From Anaerolineales bacterium (GTDB lineage: Bacteria > Chloroflexota > Anaerolineae > Anaerolineales > UBA4823): DNA of 14,296 bases. A program made the translations under genes and the position numbers. Positions within the stretch are counted from its first letter, which is position 1. Each line of letters begins with the position of its first letter. Location of the stretch: NCBI GenBank assembly GCA_016932955.1, contig JAFGBV010000186.1, positions 1 to 14,296 on the forward strand, given 5' to 3'. This document shows, piece by piece, positions 1 through 7,360 of this stretch. The notes beneath the pieces were generated by a model that saw nothing but the letters and a program-made list of their open reading frames with translations, did not search any database and was not told the DNA's origin.

Positions 1-242
1 ATGGGCACATCTGAAAACTCACGCAACCGTTTGGCTACTTGATAACCATCCATAGCCCCCGGAAGGATAATATCTAGCAAGATTAAGTCGGGTTGCTCCA
101 GGGCTGCCATCTCAATCCCGCTCTCACCACTAAAGGCTGCAATCACCTCAAACCCTGTCGCGCCGAGCACCTCGCGCACCAGGTTAATCACCCTTGGCTC
201 GTCATCCACAATTAAAATTCGCGGTCGCTCTTTTACAGGCAT
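1..242 (-). CDS. Response regulator receiver-domain protein (partial, 3' end outside window)
   Basis: The visible 80 residues form the first two thirds of a CheY-like receiver domain. The acidic pair Asp13-Asp14 follows a hydrophobic strand (ILIVDDE), and the probable phosphoacceptor is Asp57 in LLDIILPG. The ATG at 240-242 fits the usual start of such domains, five to eight residues before the first strand. The gene begins 15 bases after the stop codon of the histidine kinase upstream on the same strand, so the two are very likely one transcript and a cognate pair, the kinase phosphorylating Asp57. The window ends before the conserved Thr and Lys and before any output domain. It could therefore be a stand-alone receiver or a longer regulator, and no target can be assigned. 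Confidence 0.9.
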   Translation of the reverse strand, partial: MPVKERPRILIVDDEPRVINLVREVLGATGFEVIAAFSGESGIEMAALEQPDLILLDIILPGAMDGYQVAKRLREFSDVP

Positions 243-257
243 AGTATTATTCCACGA

Positions 258-1523
258 TCATGTAGTCTTGGGCAAGGAAAAATATATCGTTGTCCCTTCT
301 CCCAATTTACTTTCTGCCCAAATTCTGCCTCCGTGCGCCTCAACAATTGCCCGGGCTATTGGCAGTCCCAATCCCGTCCCAGCGATGTGTAGGTTGGTTG
401 CCGAACGAACGCGGAAATATCGCTCGAATAAGGGAATCAGATCTTCTGGTGAAATTCCAATACCCTGGTCGGCTATCGTGATGACAACATCAGAAACTCG
501 TTCCTCCCCACGAATGAAGACTAAACCGCCCTGAGGCGAATATTTGACTGCATTGTCCAATATATTCCGAAAGACTTGCTTTATCCAGCGTGGATCAACT
601 TCAAGAATTGGAAACTTTTCCGGAAAGTCCACGATGATGCGGTGAGAATCGGTGCGATGCTGTATTTCCGCGGCAATATCGCGGGCAAGGTGGTGCAAGC
701 GGACCGGCTGCTGTTCAATGATGAACTGATCGACATCGATCAATGATGAATCGAGGATATCTTCCAACATGGATTGCATGTTTTCACTTTCTTCCTCGAT
801 CATGCGCAAGAAATTCTGGCGCTTTTCCTCGCTCCAATTCACATCATCCATCAGCAATGCAGAGGAATATCCCTGAATTGCCGTCAACGGCATACGTAGT
901 TCATGCGAGAGGGTGGCCAGAACCTCTGATCGCATGCGCTCTGCCTGGCGCTCCTCACGGATCGCGTCAGCTTGAGCAGCCAGGCGGTCACGATCGATCG
1001 CCAGGGCAATCAGGTCGCTAATAGTCTGCAAGAAAGGCAAATCCCTTTCCGAGAAAACCATGGGGCCTCTTATGGTCTCTAAAACCAGCACCCCGAACTT
1101 TTTTGTTCCTACCGTGATCGGCGCAGCCAGTGTACAACGTGGCAGAATATCTGATCCCAGGGCTCGAACCATTACTGCCCGGTTTGATGAGCGCATATCC
1201 GCCATTGCATCAGCCACTTGCTCAGGGGTGCTTAGCAGGCGTCCTACACCATCATCAAATACTTTTCCAGTAATGGCCTCCCCGGCCCTTAATCCTAACT
1301 CGCTGAATGCCTGGGAATCATATCCAAAAGCCGCGGCTGGTCTGAAAACCCCTGCGGGATGATCCCATAACATTACTGCTCCGACCTCTGCTGGCTCGAT
1401 AACCCCGATAATTTTTCGAATCACAGCATTGAGCAATTCTGGCAGATCGAGTGGCAGAGTAAGTGTTTTTGCCACCTCAGTCAGTGCATAGAGTTGGCGA
1501 TGAAGTCTTTTGGTATCCGTCAT
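258..1523 (-). CDS. GAF-domain sensor histidine kinase, cytoplasmic
   Basis: This is a soluble two-component kinase of about 421 residues with no membrane segment or signal peptide. Numbering from the ATG at 1523, an N-terminal GAF sensor domain covers roughly residues 18-180. A short coiled helix (about 180-200) leads to the HisKA dimerisation domain with the H-box SHELRMPLTAIQGY, where His207 is the autophosphorylation site. The ATPase domain shows an N-box (NILDNAVKYS, Asn324), a G1 box (DQGIG, Asp352) and a G2 box (GTGLGL, about 383-388). All catalytic motifs are intact. The same frame can be extended to a TTG at 1547 (eight extra residues). I prefer the ATG because it is the stronger start codon, although neither has a clear ribosome-binding site. 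The response regulator follows after 15 bases, which makes it the obvious phosphotransfer partner. The GAF ligand cannot be read from sequence. Confidence 0.92.
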   Translation of the reverse strand: MTDTKRLHRQLYALTEVAKTLTLPLDLPELLNAVIRKIIGVIEPAEVGAVMLWDHPAGVFRPAAAFGYDSQAFSELGLRAGEAITGKVFDDGVGRLLSTPEQVADAMADMRSSNRAVMVRALGSDILPRCTLAAPITVGTKKFGVLVLETIRGPMVFSERDLPFLQTISDLIALAIDRDRLAAQADAIREERQAERMRSEVLATLSHELRMPLTAIQGYSSALLMDDVNWSEEKRQNFLRMIEEESENMQSMLEDILDSSLIDVDQFIIEQQPVRLHHLARDIAAEIQHRTDSHRIIVDFPEKFPILEVDPRWIKQVFRNILDNAVKYSPQGGLVFIRGEERVSDVVITIADQGIGISPEDLIPLFERYFRVRSATNLHIAGTGLGLPIARAIVEAHGGRIWAESKLGEGTTIYFSLPKTT

Positions 1524-1601
1524 ATTCTGCGTTTCATGCAAAATCAAACCTGGAAACCTGACACTATTATCATATCATGAGTTTTTAGAAATTACCCCAG
1601 T

Positions 1602-1751
1602 TTAGAGTCGTGACTGTTCCAAAATTGGTAAACCTCGTTCGTTCTCTCCGAAAGTGGGGCGCAGCCGCTCAAAATCTACGCTTTCTTCGAGGCTCGCTTG
1701 CATAAACTGCTCCATTTTCGCCCTAGAGTGGGAGAAATAATCTGCTACCAT
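1602..1751 (-). CDS. Small hypothetical ORF, 49 residues, doubtful
   Basis: An ATG at 1749-1751 opens a 49-codon frame ending in TAA at 1602-1604, upstream of and in the same direction as the histidine kinase. The peptide is charged (MVADYFSHSRAKMEQFMQAS at the start, ending LEQSRL) and looks soluble, and the middle part has a coding-like codon choice. There is no convincing Shine-Dalgarno sequence. The ORF lies almost entirely inside the 1611-1778 inverted-repeat element, so it may be part of a mobile-element remnant or chance. I do not recognise the family. Confidence 0.25.
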   Translation of the reverse strand: MVADYFSHSRAKMEQFMQASLEESVDFERLRPTFGENERGLPILEQSRL

Positions 1752-1778
1752 GAGACTTTACCAACTTTGGAACGATCA
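1611..1778. repeat. 168-bp element with 22-bp imperfect terminal inverted repeats (MITE-like)
   Basis: The 22 bases at 1611-1632 and the reverse complement of 1757-1778 agree at 19 of 22 positions. The shared core is GTTCCAAA, one variable base, then TTGGTAAA, and both ends begin with TGA. Each arm also contains its own small palindrome, CCAA-NN-TTGG. The spacing and non-coding length resemble a miniature inverted-repeat element or the two ends of a collapsed insertion sequence. No clear target-site duplication is visible beside the arms. An alternative is a pair of regulator-binding sites, since the element lies directly upstream of the histidine kinase gene. Confidence 0.5.
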
Positions 1779-1828
1779 CTCACCCCAATGAGCCTGAGTT
1801 TCTATGGTACAGTTCCATTATCAGAGGG

Positions 1829-1862
1829 ATAAAAAGCAACCACCCCAGGAATCCTGAGGTGG
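1829..1862 (-). terminator. Rho-independent terminator of the tRNA-Lys gene
   Basis: Read on the minus strand, CCACCTCAGG and CCTGGGGTGG form a ten-pair stem (one G-U pair) around a three-base loop at 1840-1862. It is followed at once by TTGCTTTTT. The hairpin begins eight bases beyond the tRNA 3' end. The T-rich tail is on the minus strand only, so the orientation is clear. Confidence 0.9.
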
Positions 1863-1869
1863 TTTGGAG

Positions 1870-1941
1870 TGACCCATGCAGGACTCGAACCTGCAACCAA
1901 CTGATTAAGAGTCAGCTGCTCTACCATTGAGCTAATGGGCC
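1870..1941 (-). tRNA. trnK: tRNA-Lys, anticodon CTT
   Basis: The 72-base minus-strand sequence folds into a complete cloverleaf. The acceptor stem is GGCCCAT with ATGGGTC (one G-U pair), the D arm is GCTC/GAGC, and the anticodon stem is GCTGA/TCAGT around loop CTCTTAA, giving anticodon CTT, which reads AAG lysine codons. The variable loop has five bases, the T arm is GCAGG-TTCGAGT-CCTGC, and the discriminator base is A. The 3' CCA is not encoded (the gene is followed by CTCC), so it must be added after transcription. The gene stands alone, with its own promoter and terminator. Confidence 0.97.
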
Positions 1942-1955
1942 GTCTAGCGACGGGA

Positions 1956-1983
1956 ATTATACCGCAAAGGAAGTGATTGTCAA
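1956..1983 (-). promoter_or_regulatory. Sigma-70/SigA promoter of tRNA-Lys
   Basis: On the minus strand a perfect -35 box TTGACA (1978-1983) and a perfect -10 box TATAAT (1956-1961) are separated by 16 bases. Initiation would fall about seven to eight bases before the mature tRNA 5' end, as expected for a strongly expressed stable RNA. Confidence 0.9.
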
Positions 1984-2119
1984 CCAACCCGAAAGTTTCA
2001 TCGCGCGAAACATTGCACATTCGGGGAATATAGCGTAAACTTTTATTAGGCGCGCCAGCATTCAGGGCACGTTCGCTTAGACTTCTTTATCGGATTGGTA
2101 TCATCGCAGGAGCTGGCAG

Positions 2120-3166
2120 ATGCAGAATAAGGGGACTACCCTACTTATTGTTGAAGATAACCACGATTTGCGCAATGGGCTAAAAGATATCCTTTCATTT
2201 GAAGGCTTCACTGTATTAGCAGCAGCGAATGGCAGGGAGGCGATCAACCAGATGAAAGCTATATGCCCGGATTTGATCATCTCCGATATCACCATGCCAG
2301 AAATGGATGGATTTGAGTTCTTTGAAACAGTACGCTCTCGACCAGAAGGCGTTACGATCCCCTTTATTTTCCTCACTGCCCGAGGCGAGCGCGATGATGT
2401 TCTACGCGGCAAGAACCTTGGGGCAGAGGATTATCTGGTCAAGCCAGTTACGCGGGGCGAACTAGTCGCCGCCGTTCAATCCCGCCTGACCCGTTTTCGC
2501 CAATTGCAAATGGCGCAGATGGAGCAAGCCTACCAGGCAGCGCTGGCTGCTTTGGCTAATGGAATTGAAGTGCGCGACCGTTACACGCGCGGCCATGTGG
2601 AACGGGTGACTGCTTACACACTGGCGATTGCTGAGCAATTGGGCTGGCGTGGCAAGCGCTTGGACGATTTACGCTACGGAGCCATCCTGCACGATATTGG
2701 CAAGATCTTCATCACCGAACAAATCCTCCAAAAAGCAGGGAAACTAACTGAAGAAGAGCGCGCAGAGATCATGCGCCATCCGCTCCGTGGGGCAGAAATG
2801 GTCAAAGACATCCCCTATCTGTCAATGGCGATACCCGTGATTCGCTCTCATCATGAACGATGGGATGGCTCCGGCTATCCGGAAGGGCTAAAAGGCGAGG
2901 AGATCCCTATTGAGGCGCGCATTATTGCCGTGGCAGATGTCTTCGATGCACTGACCAGCAACCGACCCTATCACACTGCAGCTACCCTTGCAAACGGATA
3001 TAGTGAGGTGGTAAATGCCAGTGGAGCGCATTTCGATCCCATGGTGGTCAATGCTTTCCAGCGCGCCTGGGAAAACAACAAGATCCAAGAGATCGCCGCC
3101 AAATGGGCTAACCTGCCTCAACCTATCGATGACAGCCCCCAAACTACACGCGTCAGTTCGGGATAA
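2120..3166 (+). CDS. Two-component response regulator with HD-GYP domain, predicted c-di-GMP phosphodiesterase
   Basis: The 348-residue protein joins a receiver domain (about 5-122) to an HD-GYP domain (about 140-320) through a helical linker. In the receiver, Glu12-Asp13, phosphoacceptor Asp56, Thr86 and Lys108 are all present. The HD-GYP half has His159, the HD pair His191-Asp192, His220, the HH pair 244-245, the signature GSGYPEGLKGEEIP (GYP at 252-254) and Asp273 in VADVFDAL. Proteins with this full set hydrolyse cyclic di-GMP, and phosphorylation of Asp56 would be expected to control activity. The enzymatic role is inferred from the motifs and was not shown here. The ATG start is supported by AGGAG at 2108-2112, seven bases upstream. 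No kinase gene is adjacent on this strand, so its partner may be one of the two kinases in the window or lie elsewhere. The last ~25 residues are polar and look disordered. Confidence 0.93.
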   Translation: MQNKGTTLLIVEDNHDLRNGLKDILSFEGFTVLAAANGREAINQMKAICPDLIISDITMPEMDGFEFFETVRSRPEGVTIPFIFLTARGERDDVLRGKNLGAEDYLVKPVTRGELVAAVQSRLTRFRQLQMAQMEQAYQAALAALANGIEVRDRYTRGHVERVTAYTLAIAEQLGWRGKRLDDLRYGAILHDIGKIFITEQILQKAGKLTEEERAEIMRHPLRGAEMVKDIPYLSMAIPVIRSHHERWDGSGYPEGLKGEEIPIEARIIAVADVFDALTSNRPYHTAATLANGYSEVVNASGAHFDPMVVNAFQRAWENNKIQEIAAKWANLPQPIDDSPQTTRVSSG

Positions 3167-3200
3167 GGGGGATTGGCGAATATTTTAAGGAAGGTGTAGG

Positions 3201-3228
3201 TTAACCAGCGCCAATGGCGTGCTATAAT
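3201..3228 (+). promoter_or_regulatory. Probable promoter of dnaE
   Basis: A perfect -10 box TATAAT (3223-3228) is preceded, 16 bases upstream, by TTAACC (3201-3206), which matches the -35 consensus at four of six positions. Initiation near 3235 would leave a leader of about 32 bases before the dnaE ATG. The site lies in the 100-base gap after the HD-GYP gene, so dnaE can be transcribed independently. Confidence 0.7.
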
Positions 3229-3266
3229 CCTCGATTGATTGTTCTAAAAAAGCCAACCTGACAGCC

Positions 3267-6200
3267 ATGTCTTTTGTTCATCTGCACGTTCATTCCGAAT
3301 ACTCGCTCCTGGATGGTTTCAGCAACATCAAGAAGCTGGTTGAACGCGCTAAAGAGATGAACATGCCGGCTCTTGCGTTGACCGACCACGGGACAATGTT
3401 TGGGGTGATCGAGTTTTACAATGCAGCAATGGAGGCGGGCATCAAACCGATCATCGGTGTAGAGGCTTACCTAGCTGCACATAGCATGCGCGGTCGAGAT
3501 CCCCAGGAAGATAAGAAATCAACCCACCTGCTGCTGCTAGCCGAAAATGAGACTGGCTACAAGAATTTACTCCAACTAGCCAGCGCAGCCCAATTAGATG
3601 GTTTTTATTACTACCCGCGGATCGACCATGAACTGCTTGCCCGCCATGCCGAAGGTTTGATCTGCACATCCGGCTGCATGTCAGCAGAAGTACCGCGCCA
3701 GATCAAGCAAGGAAATTTAGAAGGCGCACGCCGCAGCCTGGATTGGTACTACGAAACATTCGGGCGCGACCACTTTTTCCTCGAGTTGCAACACCACGAT
3801 ATCCCAGAGCAGGAGCACATCAACCAAGTGTTGTTAGAACTAGGCCAGCGCTACAAAGCGCGCTACGTGGCAACCAACGATGTGCATTACATAAACCCCA
3901 AGGATGCTCGTCTGCAGGATATCATGCTTGCCGTCCAAACCGGCACTCTGCTCTCAGACCCAAACCGGATGCGCATGACTGATGCATCTTACTACTTACG
4001 CAGCCCACAAGAGATGGAACAATTATTTGCCGATACACCAGAGGCGATCAGCAATACTTTGATGATCGCGGAACGCTGCCAGGTTGATCTCGGCTTCAAA
4101 GGCTACCGGCTGCCGCAATTTGAGGTGCCCCCAGGTTACACTGCTCAATCCTACCTGCGCGAACTGTGCGAGGCTGGCTTGCACCGCCGCTACCAGGAGC
4201 GCACCAGCGACACCGTTGTGCGCGAGCGCTTGGAGTATGAGCTCGACGTCATCCATTCCATGGGTTTCGATACCTATTTTCTCATTGTATGGGATCTTTG
4301 TCGCTACGCCCGCGAACAAGGGATCTGGTACAACGCGCGCGGTTCATCCGCAGGCTCCATCGTAGCCTACACACTGGATATCACCCTGGTAGATCCAATC
4401 CAACACGGCCTGATCTTCGAGCGATTCCTCAATCCGGGCCGCATCTCGATGCCCGATATTGACTTAGATTTCCGCGACGACCGCCGTGCGGATATGCTGC
4501 AATACACCGCTCAAAAGTACGGGGATGACAAGGTTGCCCAGATCATCACCTTTGGCACACTGGGCGCGCGCGCAGCGATACGTGATGTGGGCCGCGTGAT
4601 GGATATTCCTCTCACAGAAGTTGATAAAGTTGCCAAGGTTATCCCCAACATACCAGGCAAACCGGTCACCATCGTACAAGCCCTGGAGGAAGTAAACGAG
4701 CTCAAACAACTCTATGAGTCTGCCTCTTACCTGCGCGAGCTGATCGACACTGCGGCAGAAATGGAAGGTGTGGTACGAAATGCCGGTACCCATGCTGCGG
4801 GGGTGGTCATCACAGACAAGCCTGTGATCGAGTACCTGCCATTACACCGTCCTACAGGCGCCTCGGCTGAGGAATCACCGATCAAGAGCGTCACGCAATT
4901 CGAGATGAATATCCTGGATTCGCTCGGTCTGCTGAAAGTCGATTTTCTGGGCCTGGCAACGCTGACGATCATGGCACGCGCTTGTGACCTGATCCGCGAA
5001 CGGCACGGGGTCGAATATTCCCTTAACAATATCCCAACGGACGATCCGGCAACCTATGAGCTACTTGGCCGCGGCGAAACTTATGGTGTATTCCAGGTAG
5101 AGGGCTCTGGAATGCGTCGCTGGCTGATGCAGATGAAACCAAAGTCGCTCGAAAATGTGATTGCCATGGTGGCGTTATTCCGTCCGGGGCCAATGGATTT
5201 CATCCCCGGTTATATCCACCGTATGCATGGTGAGGAAAAGGTGGAATACCGTCATCCGTCGCTGGAGCCTATTCTCAAAGAAACCTACGGCATAACCGTT
5301 TACCAGGAACAGATCATGTACACAGCCATGAACCTGGCTGGGTACACTGCCTCCGAAGCAGACAACCTGCGCAAAGCGGTGGCAAAGAAAAAGGCCGATG
5401 TGCTGCTTCAGCATCGCAATACTTTTGTGAGCGGTGCAGTCCAGCACGGGATTCCAGAGACGACCGCAAACGAGATCTTCGACGATTGGGAGGCATTCGC
5501 CCGTTATGGCTTTCCCAAAGGCCACGCAGCCGACTATGGCGTGATCTGCGTTCAAACGGCTTATCTCAAATGCCACTATGCGGTGGAGTATATGACTGCT
5601 CTCCTCTCCGTCTCGCAAAACGAGACTGACAAGGTGGCACTTTACGTGGCCGACTGCCGCCGGCTGGGTATTCCAGTGGAACCGCCTGATGTAAGGATGA
5701 GCGGCTGGGACTTCACCATCGAAGATCGCCCCGGCAAATCTAGCGCAATTCGCTTTGGTCTGGGAGCAGTCAAAAATGTAGGGCACGCGTCAGTGGACGT
5801 CATCTTGAAGGCGCGTGGACAACAGCCATTTAAGGATATTAATGATTTCGCCCGTCGGGTTGATCTGCGAGCAGTTGGCAAGCGCACCCTGGAAAGCCTG
5901 ATCAGGGTTGGAGCTCTGGATATATTGGGTACGCGTACCGCGCTGCTGGAGGGGTTAGACATCATCCTATCGATCAGCGCTTCGCACTTCCGTGCTGCGG
6001 ATATGGGGCAAATGAGCCTGTTCGGGGCGCACACTGGCGTCAGCGAGGAGATCGTTCTGCCGACAACGATTGGTGATGTGAGCCGACGCGAGATCTTGAA
6101 TTGGGAGCGCGAGTTGATCGGGCTTTATGTGTCTGACCACCCTCTCAGCCCGGTGATGGACCAGCTCACTCGCGCTGTGTCACATTTCTCGGGGCAGCTT

Positions 6201-7265
6201 TCTGAAACCGCCCCCAACGAAAAGGTGCGCGTTGCAGGTCTGGTCACACGCATCCGGCCTCATCAAACCAAGGCCGGAAAAGCCATGGGGTTTGTGACGA
6301 TAGAAGATATCCAAGGGAATATTGAATTGGTCATTTTCCCACGCACCTGGGAACAGGCCTGGGAAATGTTTGAGGTTGATAAAATCGTGTTGGTTGAAGG
6401 ACGCGTTGATGCAGAAGGTAGTGATCCAAAGATCCTGGTTGACACGGTATCTACAGAGTTGAAAACTGTGATACCTGCCAATGGTATAGGTGCTCAGCCA
6501 AGCACACGGCAAGGGCAAACCCAATCTTACAACCCCAAGGTCAAACAACCTTCTTCAGTCACCCGACCAGAAACACCCAAGCAGAACACCAACAGTCTGG
6601 GAGTAAAGCCTGTGCGGCAGATCGCAGATGCTCCAGCACCGCCGCAAAAATCAGCAGATGATATTCCCCCACCGCCCGACTCTTTTCCGCCTGATTGGGA
6701 TGCCGTAGAAATTGTTCCGGGAGGGTTTGTGCTGGAGACAGAGCATCAGGCTGCGACTGCCATCGATGATCCGCCAGCAAATACAGATCTACCCGGCTGG
6801 GATGATCCAAAGGTGGACAAGGATGAGAGCACCCAAGAAATCACCTCCCCTGACCTGATAGAATCGGTGCACGAACTCCCTGGTGCGATACCAACGCAAA
6901 TCGTCCCATCTCTGGCAGCAAATCAATCAATTGTAGAGACCGAGACACAACCCACAGCGCCGCAAGTACCTTATATCCTCTCCCCGATTGCTCCCTATGA
7001 GGGAGAAGATATCCATATGATCACCGTCGTCTTGCGCACTGGCAAAGATAAAGTGCGAGACAACCTTCGGCTGCGCCAGGCATATGGCGTACTGATCTCC
7101 TACCCAGGGAATGATCGCTTCGCGTTGCAAATCTATGAACGCGGGCACGGGTATCGCATTGAGTTCCCTAACTTTACCACCGGGCTCTCCAGTGAATTGG
7201 TCACTCGATTACGCGCCCTGGTGGGGACAGAGAACTTACTCATCGAAAAGTTAACTTTTCAATAG
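3267..7265 (+). CDS. dnaE: DNA polymerase III alpha subunit with C-terminal extension
   Basis: This is the replicative polymerase catalytic subunit, 1332 residues against about 1160 for typical DnaE. Order of parts: PHP domain (about 3-270, starting FVHLHVHSEYSLLDG), palm and catalytic core with PDIDLDF at 396-402 (Asp397, Asp399 and Asp401 lie here) and Asp559 in VDFLGL, then fingers and helix-hairpin-helix region. An internal clamp-binding motif QMSLF sits at 915-919, followed by an OB fold (about 985-1065). After that come about 180 residues of acidic, proline- and glutamine-rich linker (about 1067-1248), then a folded-looking module of about 82 residues (1250-1332). The PHP metal ligands lost in E. 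coli seem retained (LTDHG with His41; NDVH with His207). No intein interrupts the reading frame. The ATG at 3267 fits the family start although its ribosome-binding site is weak. It is monocistronic, facing the convergent phosphofructokinase gene. Confidence 0.97.
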   Translation: MSFVHLHVHSEYSLLDGFSNIKKLVERAKEMNMPALALTDHGTMFGVIEFYNAAMEAGIKPIIGVEAYLAAHSMRGRDPQEDKKSTHLLLLAENETGYKNLLQLASAAQLDGFYYYPRIDHELLARHAEGLICTSGCMSAEVPRQIKQGNLEGARRSLDWYYETFGRDHFFLELQHHDIPEQEHINQVLLELGQRYKARYVATNDVHYINPKDARLQDIMLAVQTGTLLSDPNRMRMTDASYYLRSPQEMEQLFADTPEAISNTLMIAERCQVDLGFKGYRLPQFEVPPGYTAQSYLRELCEAGLHRRYQERTSDTVVRERLEYELDVIHSMGFDTYFLIVWDLCRYAREQGIWYNARGSSAGSIVAYTLDITLVDPIQHGLIFERFLNPGRISMPDIDLDFRDDRRADMLQYTAQKYGDDKVAQIITFGTLGARAAIRDVGRVMDIPLTEVDKVAKVIPNIPGKPVTIVQALEEVNELKQLYESASYLRELIDTAAEMEGVVRNAGTHAAGVVITDKPVIEYLPLHRPTGASAEESPIKSVTQFEMNILDSLGLLKVDFLGLATLTIMARACDLIRERHGVEYSLNNIPTDDPATYELLGRGETYGVFQVEGSGMRRWLMQMKPKSLENVIAMVALFRPGPMDFIPGYIHRMHGEEKVEYRHPSLEPILKETYGITVYQEQIMYTAMNLAGYTASEADNLRKAVAKKKADVLLQHRNTFVSGAVQHGIPETTANEIFDDWEAFARYGFPKGHAADYGVICVQTAYLKCHYAVEYMTALLSVSQNETDKVALYVADCRRLGIPVEPPDVRMSGWDFTIEDRPGKSSAIRFGLGAVKNVGHASVDVILKARGQQPFKDINDFARRVDLRAVGKRTLESLIRVGALDILGTRTALLEGLDIILSISASHFRAADMGQMSLFGAHTGVSEEIVLPTTIGDVSRREILNWERELIGLYVSDHPLSPVMDQLTRAVSHFSGQLSETAPNEKVRVAGLVTRIRPHQTKAGKAMGFVTIEDIQGNIELVIFPRTWEQAWEMFEVDKIVLVEGRVDAEGSDPKILVDTVSTELKTVIPANGIGAQPSTRQGQTQSYNPKVKQPSSVTRPETPKQNTNSLGVKPVRQIADAPAPPQKSADDIPPPPDSFPPDWDAVEIVPGGFVLETEHQAATAIDDPPANTDLPGWDDPKVDKDESTQEITSPDLIESVHELPGAIPTQIVPSLAANQSIVETETQPTAPQVPYILSPIAPYEGEDIHMITVVLRTGKDKVRDNLRLRQAYGVLISYPGNDRFALQIYERGHGYRIEFPNFTTGLSSELVTRLRALVGTENLLIEKLTFQ

Positions 7266-7307
7266 AGATCTGGCAAATAAATTATCGGTTCAGGATCAGG
7301 GATTTTT

Positions 7308-7344
7308 GGTCTGGTTTGGGCATCTTTCTGCCCAAACCATGACC
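7308..7344. terminator. Long hairpin between convergent dnaE and phosphofructokinase genes
   Basis: TGGTTTGGGCA (7312-7322) and TGCCCAAACCA (7329-7339) form a perfect 11-pair stem with a six-base loop, extended by GGTC/GACC across one bulged base. It lies 42 bases after the dnaE stop and 16 bases past the end of the phosphofructokinase gene. There is no T-run after it on either strand, so it may be a bidirectional, non-classical terminator or a transcript-end stabilising structure. Confidence 0.6.
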
Positions 7345-7360
7345 AAGAGAATTGCCGCAG

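Noticed and set aside
1870..1941. tRNA-Lys as an integration (att) site
   Set aside because: No integrase gene or duplicated tRNA 3' end is visible nearby.
1802..2020. 72-residue minus-strand ORF
   Set aside because: It reads straight through the tRNA-Lys gene and its terminator; the peptide is the familiar false translation of a tRNA.
2013..2041. Promoter for the HD-GYP gene (TTGCAC, 17 bases, TAAACT)
   Set aside because: Only three and four of six positions match the consensus; too weak to call.
5175..5786. 203-residue ORF antisense to dnaE
   Set aside because: It lies wholly within the conserved DnaE catalytic region on the opposite strand, has no recognisable domain, and is explained by codon bias of dnaE.
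3267..7265. Intein as the cause of the long DnaE
   Set aside because: The conserved core reads without interruption; the extra length is all after the OB fold.
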